From: a bacterium | Lineage (GTDB): Bacteria > Krumholzibacteriota > Krumholzibacteria > LZORAL124-64-63 | Assembly (NCBI GenBank): GCA_016873405.1 | Contig: VGXH01000135.1 | Span: 1 to 5,852 of the forward strand | Length of the DNA: 5,852 bases | Reading direction: 5' to 3' | Part shown: positions 1-5,490 of the stretch, piece after piece | How the letters are laid out: each line of letters starts with the position of its first letter | Numbering within the stretch: position 1 is the first letter of the stretch | Position numbers and translations under genes: made by a program | Notes under the pieces: generated by a model | Seen by the model: only the letters and a program-made list of their open reading frames with translations | Database searches by the model: none | Told to the model about the DNA's origin: nothing

Positions 1-283
1 CAACGTGCCCGAGATCGGCTTCGGCACCGAGTTCAACCAGCAGGTGATCGAGGGCCTGGTCGGGCGGCTCACGGCGGAGGTCGAGACGGCCCGCGGCGTC
101 TATGCCGGCATGCCGCTGTGGATCAAGCCGATCGACGAGGCGGATTTCGCCGCCCGCCGCGTCGGCATCCAGCAGACGCTGACGATGCAGGCCCAGAACG
201 AAGCCGTCCAGAAGTGGCTCCAGGACCAGATCGCCGCCGCCAAGATCGAGGACCGGCGCGCCGCCCTGCGCGGCGACGGCTGA
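1..283 (+). CDS. Peptidyl-prolyl cis-trans isomerase, PpiD/SurA-like, C-terminal end (partial)
   Basis: This is the last 93 residues of a gene whose 5' end lies outside the window. The frame is open to the left edge, so the GTG at 5 is only an internal valine. The segment beginning VPEIGFGTEFNQQVIEGL resembles the end of a parvulin rotamase domain and what follows it in PpiD/SurA-type periplasmic or membrane-anchored foldases: a glycine-containing turn, a helix ending in a G-x-L/V turn, a short strand (LWIKPIDEAD), then a long charged helix ending in QKWLQDQIAAAKIEDRR. The terminal W-L-x3-I-x3-KIEDR pattern is typical of how these proteins end. Such proteins help fold exported proteins in the cell envelope. 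The rotamase active-site region is not in the window, so activity cannot be judged. The gene converges on the - strand operon and is followed 23 bp after its stop by a strong hairpin. The family call rests on C-terminal resemblance only. Confidence 0.68.
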   Translation, partial: NVPEIGFGTEFNQQVIEGLVGRLTAEVETARGVYAGMPLWIKPIDEADFAARRVGIQQTLTMQAQNEAVQKWLQDQIAAAKIEDRRAALRGDG

Positions 284-301
284 GGGCGACCCGGCCGCGG
301 A

Positions 302-352
302 GGCGACGAAGGTCCGGGGCTCGCGTCCCGGGCCTTCGCCGTTTCCGTCGCC
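302..352. terminator. Hairpin between convergent genes, probable (bidirectional) terminator
   Basis: A 12-bp stem pairs 307-318 with 327-338 (CGAAGGTCCGGG against CCCGGGCCTTCG, one G-T wobble) around an 8-base loop. GGCGACG at 302-308 is also complementary to CGTCGCC at 346-352, so an outer stem can enclose or compete with the inner one. The structure sits 23 bp after the + strand stop (281-283) and about 40 bp after the - strand stop (378-380). On the + strand it is followed by only a short T run (TTT at 342-344), and on the - strand by no T tract. Termination in the + direction is therefore more plausible. In a genome this GC-rich the hairpin could work with little U tract or only protect 3' ends. 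The rest of the 284-377 spacer shows nothing else. Confidence 0.55.
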
Positions 353-377
353 CCCTCGTCGTCCCCGACCAGGCGGC

Positions 378-809
378 TCAGTCGTCGCCGAACGGGTTGC
401 GCGGCCGCTTGCGCCGGAAGTCGCGCAGGTCCTCGTCCATCCGGCGCAGCTGATCCTGCCGCGCCTGTTCGGCCTCGCCGGTGTCGAACAGGCGGGCCAT
501 CTTTTCGGCTTCCTCGCGCTTGCGCTCGTCGAAGTCGCGCAGCGCGTCGCCGATCGCCGGGCCCTGCCCCTCCTCCAGATGCTCGAGGCGCAGGTGGTCG
601 CGGACCTCCAGATGCGTCTCGAAGGCGCTGGTGACCAGCGCGACGGCGCCCAGTTCCTCCAGCGCGGCCGCCTGCAGGCGCACCTGGCTCTCGTTCTGCA
701 GGAGCAGTTCCGCCAGTTCCGGCGGCGTCGGCCCCCGCCCCAGCCGGTGCGCCAGCACGCGCACGCCGGCCACGAACAGGTGGCCTTCGCTGCGGGACAG
801 CCTGATCAT
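378..809 (-). CDS. Small winged-helix-like protein, unknown function, coupled to the MrfB-like nuclease gene
   Basis: This is a 143-residue protein that I do not recognise as a named family. The start ATG at 809-807 overlaps the TGA of the nuclease gene (808-806) in an ATGA arrangement, and GGAGGG at 818-813 lies just upstream, so start and coupling are well supported. Residues 8-62 look like a compact helix-turn-helix or winged-helix fold: a helix (LFVAGVRVLAHRLGR), a PTPPELAELL helix, a QVRLQAAALEELGAV helix, then a short strand (VALVTSAF). This is the usual order in small DNA-binding domains where 'PTPxELAxLL' precedes the recognition helix. Residues 75-135 are strongly charged and rich in E, R and D, probably a long helix or coiled coil, and the tail is basic then acidic (RRKRPRNPFGDD). 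There is no signal peptide or membrane segment. It is the last gene of the block. It could be a partner of the upstream helicase/nuclease, an operon regulator or an unrelated protein. The gene is secure; the fold is an inference. Confidence 0.8.
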   Translation of the reverse strand: MIRLSRSEGHLFVAGVRVLAHRLGRGPTPPELAELLLQNESQVRLQAAALEELGAVALVTSAFETHLEVRDHLRLEHLEEGQGPAIGDALRDFDERKREEAEKMARLFDTGEAEQARQDQLRRMDEDLRDFRRKRPRNPFGDD

Positions 810-2005
810 GTTCCCTCCGTCCTGCGCGGGGTCGCCGTTCGCGCCAGCCGCCGGCGCAGCCGCTCCACGCGCGCCGGCTCGGCCGCCAGCCCGGCGTGGA
901 CCAGCGCCCGCTCCAGGCGCCGCAGCCGGCGTTCGTAGAGGATCGCCGCCTCGCGATGCGCCCAGGCGCCCGCGCCGGCGTCGATCTGGCTCACCAGGAG
1001 CCGCTCGAGTTCCGTCCAGCGTCCGGCGCGCTTCAGCAGCAGCGCCGCCTCGCGCGCCAGCCGTCGCGCGTCCTGTGTTCCCGGTTCCGCGCCCGCGGCC
1101 AGGGCGACGCCGATCCAGTCGGCCGCCGTCGCGTGCTCCCGGCGGCGGCTCGCCACGCGCGCCAGGGCCCAGGCGCGCAAGGGATCGCCCGGACCGGCGA
1201 CCGCCGGCCGGTCCAGTTCCTCCCGCGCGGCGCAGGCGCGGTCGAGGATCGCCGCCAGCCCGCGCAGATCGCGCTGGTTGTGCCGCAGGACGCACAGCAG
1301 GTCGGACGCGTCGCCCTCACCCAGCCACGTCCTCCAGACCTCCGGGATGCGCGCCCCCTCGATGTCGCCTTCGCCGCGCGCGAGCCCGCAGACGCCGCAC
1401 TCGACGGTCTGCTGCCGGCAGTCGGCCAGGGCGCGTCCCCACAGGCGCCGGGCCGCCGGCAGCAGATCCCACGAATCCAGATGCGCCAGCGGGTCGCCGC
1501 GCCGGTTCAGCAGGGCGCGCGTGCGCAGCAGCGGCAGGTCGAACGAGGCCCCGTTGTAGGTGACCACCGCGCGGAACGGCGCCGCCCATTCCGCCAGCGC
1601 GGCCAGAAGGCCCTCCTCGCGGCCGGGCGCCGGCAGGAAGAGCTGGCGCACCACCAGGTCCGGGCCCTCCCACCAGCCCACGCCCACCAGGAAGGCCAGC
1701 GTGCCGGTGCCCCCGACCAGCCCCGTCGTCTCGGTGTCCAGCAGGAGCACATCGGCGCGCGCGATCGCCCGCGCCTGCCGGTGCGTGACGATCCCCCGCA
1801 GGTCCGGCAGCTCCTCGCCCGGGCCGCAGCCCGCTTCGCGCCATTCGCGGTACCAGCAGGGCCCGGCCGGCGTCGAGGCCTCGCGCAGGCCCAGTTCCGC
1901 CGGCAGGCCGCCTCCCGCCCCCGTTGTCCCGGCGACGCCGCCGCGCGTCGCCGCCGGCCGCCCGGCCGACCGTTCGAGGCGGGCCAGCCTGCCGCGCAGG
2001 TCCAT
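806..2005 (-). CDS. mrfB: MrfB/YprB-type DEDD exonuclease (ribonuclease H-like fold)
   Basis: This 399-residue protein has a DnaQ-like, RNase H-fold exonuclease domain of the YprB type. The acidic catalytic set is visible: D90 and E92 in LLLDTETTGL, D156 in TYNGASFDLPLL, and H242/D246 in RHNQRDL. The family-typical region between them is present (HLDSWDLLPAARRLW, residues 175-189, and DIEGARIPEVW, 214-224). Residues 275-390 are helical and alanine/arginine-rich with a TPR-like rhythm, matching the C-terminal helical repeats of YprB/MrfB. Residues 10-40 are a low-complexity Gly/Ala/Arg linker. In Bacillus subtilis MrfB is a metal-dependent exonuclease acting with the helicase MrfA in mitomycin C damage repair. 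Here it starts 2 bp after the helicase stop, with GGAGGG at 2017-2012 six bases before the ATG, and overlaps the next gene by 4 bp. All catalytic residues are intact. The function in this organism is inferred from homology and linkage. Confidence 0.88.
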   Translation of the reverse strand: MDLRGRLARLERSAGRPAATRGGVAGTTGAGGGLPAELGLREASTPAGPCWYREWREAGCGPGEELPDLRGIVTHRQARAIARADVLLLDTETTGLVGGTGTLAFLVGVGWWEGPDLVVRQLFLPAPGREEGLLAALAEWAAPFRAVVTYNGASFDLPLLRTRALLNRRGDPLAHLDSWDLLPAARRLWGRALADCRQQTVECGVCGLARGEGDIEGARIPEVWRTWLGEGDASDLLCVLRHNQRDLRGLAAILDRACAAREELDRPAVAGPGDPLRAWALARVASRRREHATAADWIGVALAAGAEPGTQDARRLAREAALLLKRAGRWTELERLLVSQIDAGAGAWAHREAAILYERRLRRLERALVHAGLAAEPARVERLRRRLARTATPRRTEGT

Positions 2006-2007
2006 CG

Positions 2008-4317
2008 TCAGCCCTCCGCCGCCGTCGCGCGCGCGTCCGCGTCCGCATCGCCGGCGCCGGCCCGGGCCAGCAGCCACGCGGCTCCCGCGCGCGCGGTGTC
2101 GCCGGAGTCGACGGTCGCCCCCACGCAGGCGGGACAGCCGTGCCCGCACGGGCACCCCGCCAGGTGGCTGCGCGCGGCGCGGCAGATCTCGTCGAACTGC
2201 TCGTAGATGCGGCGCGCGTAGCCGACGCCGCCCGGCACGCTGTCGTACAGGTAGAGCGTCGGCCGGCCGGTGAACGGCGAGCGGATCATCGCCGTCGCGT
2301 GCAGGTCGGCGCTGTCGGCCATGATGAACACCGGCGCCACGCAGCCCAGCAGATGCGCGAGGCCCTTCAGCGCGTCGCCGAGGTCCAGGCCCCGCGACGC
2401 CAGCGCCGCCGCCGCCGATTCGGGCACCTCCCACCAGAACCCCGTCGTGTGCATCTCCATCTCGGGCAGGTGCACGCGCCCGGCGCCCACGTTCTCGTGG
2501 GTGCCAAGCTTGATCTTCTTGTAGACGGTGACCTTCGACACCAGCCCGATCTCGCCGACGGCGAGCGCGCCCTCGCCGTGCGCCTTCTGCTCGTCGGCAG
2601 TGAGCGTCTTCAGTTCGCTCTTGCGCTGCGCGTCGGTGTAGTAGTCCACCCGCACCGGCTGCACGTGCGCCTCGCGCCGTTCCCAGTCCAGGCGATCGAC
2701 GTGGTGCTGCTGCGCGCCGTGGATGTAGATGGCGTCGTCGTGCAGCATCTCCTGGGCGCTGAACAGGTCCATCTCGCCGATCACGAGGCCGCCCGGCCGG
2801 GAGTCGTCGATGATCACGACGTTGTCCGGCGCGGCGCTGCGCAGGCTGACGTCCTCGGCCGGATAGGTGTCGGCCATCCAGTGGTAGCGGCCCTCGGCGC
2901 GGTGCAGCACGCGGTTGTCGCACAGGTAGTCGAGGATCTCCGTCACCCGGCGCCCGCCGTAGTCCTCGTCCTCACGGAAGGGCAGCTCGAACGCCGCGCA
3001 CTTGAGGTGGCTCATCTGCACGATGAGGTTGTCGGGGTCCAGCGTGGCGTGCTCGGGGCTGCGCCCGAAGAAGAAGTCGGGATTCGTCACGATGTACTGG
3101 TCGGCCGGGCTGCTCGAGGCCACCAGCACCACGGCGCTCACGTTCTGTCTCCGACCGGCCCGGCCGGCCTGCTGCCAGGTCGCCGCCACGGTTCCCGCGT
3201 AGCCCGCCATGACGCAGACGTCCAGCCGCCCGATGTCGATGCCCAGTTCAAGGGCGTTGGTGGAGACGACCGCCTTGACCGACCCGTCGCGCAACCCCTG
3301 CTCGATGGCGCGCCGCTCGCCCGGCAGATAGCCGCCCCGGTAGCCGCGCACCTCGCCGCCGCGGATGCCCACGCGCCGGCCCGCCTTCTCCAGGTACGTC
3401 AGCAGCAACTCCACGCGCATGCGGCTGCGCGCAAAGACGATCATCTGCGCGCCGGTGCCCAGGAAGCGCTCGGCGATGGCGCGCGTGGTCTTGATCGTCG
3501 AGGCGCGGATGCCCAGCTCGCGATTGACCACCGGCGGGTTGTAGAAGATGAAGTGCTTGAGGCCCCGCGGCGCGCCGTTGTCGCCGACCTCGGCCATCTC
3601 CCGGCCGGTCAGCCTCTCGGCCAGCTCCAGCGGGTTGGCGATCGTCGCCGAGCAGCAGATGAACTGCGGATCGGCCCCGTAGAACCTCGCCACGCGTCGC
3701 AGCCGCCGCAGCACGTTCGCCACGTGGCTGCCGAAGACGCCGCGATACTGGTGCACCTCGTCGACGACGACGAAGCGGAGGTTCTCGAACAGCTTCACCC
3801 ACAGCGTGTGGTGCGGCAGGATCCCCTGGTGCAGCATGTCCGGGTTCGTGACCACGATGTGACCCGAGCTGCGGATCGCGCGCCGCGCCGTCTCCGGCGT
3901 GTCGCCGTCGAAGGTGAAGGTGCGGATGTCCGCGCCCAGTTCGGTGACCAGGCCGTGCACCTCGTGCATCTGGTCCTGGGCCAGGGCCTTCGTCGGGAAG
4001 AGGTAGAGCGCGCGCGCCTGCGGATCGCGCAGGATCGCGTCCAGCACCGGCAGGTTGTAGCAGAGGGTCTTGCCGCTGGCCGTCGGCGTCGGCACCACGA
4101 ACGAGCGCCCGGCCGCCGCCAGCGCCACCGCTGCGGCCTGGTGCGTGTACAACTCGTCCACGCCGCGCCGGCGCAGCGCCTCGCGCAGGCGCGGCTCGAG
4201 GCTGGCCGGGAAGGGCGCCGTGCGGGCGGGCTGCGGCGGGATGACCTCCCACCGGGTCACGTGGCGCAGGAATCGCTCGTCGGCCTTGAGCTGGTCCAGC
4301 AGTTGCGTGAGGTTCAA
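2008..4317 (-). CDS. mrfA: MrfA/YprA-type DEAD/DEAH-box helicase with C-terminal DUF1998 zinc-binding region
   Basis: This is a 769-residue superfamily 2 ATP-dependent helicase, full length for the YprA/MrfA family (about 750). Motifs in order: Walker A TPTASGKT (77-84), Ia FPTKALAQDQ (107-116), Ib TNPDMLH (157-163), Walker B DEVH (186-189), III SAT (223-225), IV IVFARSR (293-299), V STNALELGIDIG (352-363) and VI QQAGRAGRR (382-390). The C-terminal DUF1998 region (about 650-735) includes LYLYDSVPGGVGYA (688-701) and a cysteine cluster (C712, C722, C724, C728, C731) that probably binds zinc. In B. subtilis MrfA unwinds DNA and works with the nuclease MrfB to repair mitomycin C adducts independently of UvrABC. 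The nuclease follows after 2 bp, which makes the pairing convincing. The start is TTG at 4317, supported by GGGAGG five bases upstream. Nothing is missing or broken. Other DUF1998 helicases act in phage defence, but the YprA-type architecture and the YprB neighbour favour repair. Confidence 0.93.
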   Translation of the reverse strand: MNLTQLLDQLKADERFLRHVTRWEVIPPQPARTAPFPASLEPRLREALRRRGVDELYTHQAAAVALAAAGRSFVVPTPTASGKTLCYNLPVLDAILRDPQARALYLFPTKALAQDQMHEVHGLVTELGADIRTFTFDGDTPETARRAIRSSGHIVVTNPDMLHQGILPHHTLWVKLFENLRFVVVDEVHQYRGVFGSHVANVLRRLRRVARFYGADPQFICCSATIANPLELAERLTGREMAEVGDNGAPRGLKHFIFYNPPVVNRELGIRASTIKTTRAIAERFLGTGAQMIVFARSRMRVELLLTYLEKAGRRVGIRGGEVRGYRGGYLPGERRAIEQGLRDGSVKAVVSTNALELGIDIGRLDVCVMAGYAGTVAATWQQAGRAGRRQNVSAVVLVASSSPADQYIVTNPDFFFGRSPEHATLDPDNLIVQMSHLKCAAFELPFREDEDYGGRRVTEILDYLCDNRVLHRAEGRYHWMADTYPAEDVSLRSAAPDNVVIIDDSRPGGLVIGEMDLFSAQEMLHDDAIYIHGAQQHHVDRLDWERREAHVQPVRVDYYTDAQRKSELKTLTADEQKAHGEGALAVGEIGLVSKVTVYKKIKLGTHENVGAGRVHLPEMEMHTTGFWWEVPESAAAALASRGLDLGDALKGLAHLLGCVAPVFIMADSADLHATAMIRSPFTGRPTLYLYDSVPGGVGYARRIYEQFDEICRAARSHLAGCPCGHGCPACVGATVDSGDTARAGAAWLLARAGAGDADADARATAAEG

Positions 4318-4322
4318 GCCGA

Positions 4323-4328
4323 CCTCCC
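4323..4328 (-). promoter_or_regulatory. Shine-Dalgarno site setting the TTG start of the MrfA-like helicase
   Basis: GGGAGG on the - strand, five bases before TTG (4317-4315), between the tatA stop (4336-4334) and the helicase. It supports TTG, since I see no ATG or GTG suitably placed nearby. The same GGGAGG with the same spacing precedes tatA. Confidence 0.7.
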
Positions 4329-4333
4329 GGCGG

Positions 4334-4594
4334 TCAGGGCTGCGCCGGGCCCTGCGGCTTGTCGTTGCCCGACGGCGGCGCGTCGTTCGGCCGGGAGTTG
4401 CCGGCGTCCTCGAGTTCCCGACGCACCTCGCGCGAGGCGTCCTGCGTCGCGCTCTTGAACTTCCGGATCGACTTGCCGAAGGCCTCGGCCACCTCGGGCA
4501 GCCGCTTCGGGCCGAAGAAGAGCAGGATGAACACCAGGATGACCAGCATCTCCTGCCAGCCGATGTTCCCCAGGAATGCGGGCACTGGAACCAT
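4334..4594 (-). CDS. tatA: Sec-independent (twin-arginine) protein translocase subunit TatA/TatE
   Basis: This 86-residue protein has the classic TatA layout: a short N-terminus, one membrane helix (about residues 11-27, IGWQEMLVILVFILLFF), the hinge FGPKRLPE (27-34), an amphipathic helix (AFGKSIRKFKSA, 38-49) and a polar, disordered tail. TatA oligomerises in the inner membrane to form the passage for folded proteins with twin-arginine signals, recruited by TatC or TatBC. A polar residue sits near the start of the membrane helix (E15), where TatB often has glutamate and E. coli TatA has glutamine. TatA, TatE and TatB are hard to separate by sequence, but the short tail fits TatA. No tatC is in the window. 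I chose ATG at 4594 over the adjacent GTG at 4597 because GGGAGG at 4605-4600 is then five bases away instead of two. It is 16 bp from both its upstream and downstream neighbours in the operon. Confidence 0.9.
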   Translation of the reverse strand: MVPVPAFLGNIGWQEMLVILVFILLFFGPKRLPEVAEAFGKSIRKFKSATQDASREVRRELEDAGNSRPNDAPPSGNDKPQGPAQP

Positions 4595-4599
4595 CACGG

Positions 4600-4605
4600 C
4601 CTCCC
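4600..4605 (-). promoter_or_regulatory. Shine-Dalgarno site deciding the tatA start
   Basis: GGGAGG on the - strand lies five bases upstream of ATG 4594-4592 and only two upstream of GTG 4597-4595. It therefore favours the ATG and an 86-residue product. Confidence 0.6.
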
Positions 4606-4610
4606 GTGGC

Positions 4611-4874
4611 TCAGCGGTACCACCTCAGGATCTGCGAGGCGATGAAGACGCCGATCACGCTCATGAGGTTGAAGTGGATCTGGAACCCGAACGTGATGTC
4701 GAGGATCACCAGGTTCCAGCGGTTGACCTCGGGACCGAAGGTGACGTACCGCACGAAGAGCTGTTCGGCCACGCTGCCCTGCTTCAGGAAGAGCCCGAGG
4801 ACCTCGCTCACGATGGCGCCGATCAGAACGCCCACGAGCAAGGTCAGGACCACCGTCCCCAGCGACTTGCGCAT
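4611..4874 (-). CDS. DUF4321 domain-containing small membrane protein
   Basis: This is an 87-residue hydrophobic protein matching the DUF4321 pattern. It has an N-terminal membrane helix (TVVLTLLVGVLIGAIVSEVL, residues 7-26), a short polar stretch, a DITFGFQIHFNLMSVIG segment (59-75) with the family's 'fGfxxxxNLxSxxG' signature, and a second membrane helix ending ILRWYR. Its function is unknown; it is predicted to sit in the inner membrane with two helices. ATG 4874 has GGAGG at 4882-4878, only three bases away, which is short but usable. It is the first gene of the five-gene - strand block, with tatA 16 bp downstream. No catalytic motif is visible. The family call comes from recalled pattern similarity and is fairly confident. 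Confidence 0.78.
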   Translation of the reverse strand: MRKSLGTVVLTLLVGVLIGAIVSEVLGLFLKQGSVAEQLFVRYVTFGPEVNRWNLVILDITFGFQIHFNLMSVIGVFIASQILRWYR

Positions 4875-4939
4875 CGTCCTCCGTCTTTCCCCGGTGCGGC
4901 CGCCCGCGGCCCCCATGGCCGGGCGTCGCCCGCGCGGGC

Positions 4940-4948
4940 AAGATAGCA
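4940..4948 (-). promoter_or_regulatory. Possible extended -10 promoter for the DUF4321-tatA-mrfAB block
   Basis: On the - strand TGCTATCTT (4948-4940) reads as an extended -10 element (TGN followed by TATCTT, 4 of 6 to TATAAT). It lies in the only AT-richer patch of the 113-bp gap, about 65 bp before the ATG at 4874 and just after the probable terminator of the previous unit. I see no convincing -35 at 17 bp. A perfect 12-bp palindrome (GCCCGCGCGGGC, 4928-4939) falls about where transcription would begin and could be an operator or just GC-rich chance. Confidence 0.3.
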
Positions 4949-4961
4949 TCGGCCAAGGGCC

Positions 4962-4983
4962 AAAGGAACCCGCGATTGGCGGG
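4962..4983 (-). terminator. Probable intrinsic terminator after the HIT gene
   Basis: On the - strand CCCGC (4983-4979) pairs with GCGGG (4973-4969) around a 5-base loop and is followed by TTCCTTT (4968-4962). It begins 4 bp after the HIT stop codon. The stem is short, but the T-rich tail stands out in this GC-rich region and the position fits the end of the nucleotidyltransferase-HIT unit. Confidence 0.42.
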
Positions 4984-4987
4984 CGCC

Positions 4988-5488
4988 TCAGACGCCCGGC
5001 GCCGCCGCCAGGCGGTCGACCACGGGCTTGAGGCGCTCCCAGACCTGGTCGAGCGTCTGGGGCATGACGCGCGTCTGGCCGATCGTGCTCATGAAGTTCG
5101 TGTCCCCGGACCAGCGCGGCAGCATGTGGAGGTGCAGGTGGCCGGGGATGCCCGCCCCGGCGCTGGTGCCCCCGTTGTAGCCGCAGTTGATCCCGTCGGG
5201 CCGGAAGGCCTCCTGCAGGACGTCCTCCATGAGCTTGAGCAGGCGGGCCATGTCCGGGGGCTCCGCCGGCGTGCAGTCGGACAGTCGCGCCGCGTGCCGG
5301 CCCAGCACCAGCAGCAGGTGGCCGCTGTTGTAGGGGTACAGGTTGAGGATCAGGTACCAGCCCGGCTCGCGGTGCAGCACGTAGTGCTCGCGGTCGTCGC
5401 CCGCCAGGCGGTTGCAGAAGATGCAGCCTTCCTCGTGCCGCTCGCCGCTCACGTATGCGTACCTCCAGGGCGTGCAGAGCCGCTCCAT
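4988..5488 (-). CDS. HIT family protein, Ap4A phosphorylase-like (ATP adenylyltransferase type)
   Basis: This 166-residue histidine-triad protein has the signature HLHLH (H117, H119, H121) in GIPGHLHLHMLPRW. By family precedent the middle histidine (H119) is the nucleophile that forms the nucleotidyl intermediate. A probable structural zinc site is C22-x2-C25 (GCIFC) with H65 in GRH and a triad histidine. The N-terminal TPWRYAYV, the NLYPYNSGHLLL stretch (49-60) and the GDTNFM segment (128-133) are typical of the bacterial branch that includes the mycobacterial Ap4A phosphorylase, which splits diadenosine polyphosphates phosphorolytically. Hydrolysis or another nucleotide substrate is possible. 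It is cytoplasmic, with no signal peptide. ATG 5488 has no good Shine-Dalgarno sequence but lies 2 bp after the TAG of the upstream nucleotidyltransferase gene, so translation is probably coupled. All key residues are present. Confidence 0.9.
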   Translation of the reverse strand: MERLCTPWRYAYVSGERHEEGCIFCNRLAGDDREHYVLHREPGWYLILNLYPYNSGHLLLVLGRHAARLSDCTPAEPPDMARLLKLMEDVLQEAFRPDGINCGYNGGTSAGAGIPGHLHLHMLPRWSGDTNFMSTIGQTRVMPQTLDQVWERLKPVVDRLAAAPGV

Positions 5489-5490
5489 GC

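Noticed and set aside
810..1295. Upstream extension of the winged-helix gene to 1295
   Set aside because: It is compositionally biased and antiparallel to no known domain. The ATGA overlap with a strong Shine-Dalgarno sequence at 818-813 marks the true start at 809.
481..1563. 360-codon + strand frame opposite the nuclease and winged-helix genes
   Set aside because: The product is dominated by R, P, A and S runs, with no domain, and lies antisense to well-supported coding sequence.
896..2206. 436-codon + strand frame opposite the nuclease gene
   Set aside because: It is antisense to the DEDD exonuclease and its translation is Q/R/A/P-rich without any motif; a GC-driven shadow.
2006..2923. 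Upstream extension of the nuclease frame to 2923
   Set aside because: The extension runs through the helicase gene in another frame and is arginine-rich nonsense. The ATG at 2005 has a good ribosome binding site and gives a protein of sensible YprB-like form.
2008..4317. Helicase as part of a DISARM-like or other phage defence system
   Set aside because: DUF1998 helicases occur in defence islands, but there is no methylase, phospholipase D or other defence gene here, and the YprA-type helicase with a YprB-type nuclease fits DNA repair better.
1924..4458. 844-codon open frame on the + strand, opposite the helicase gene
   Set aside because: It is antisense to a gene with full helicase motifs, and its translation is low-complexity (rich in A, R, V, H, L, D) with no recognisable domain. 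Long antisense frames are expected where the third codon position is nearly always G or C.
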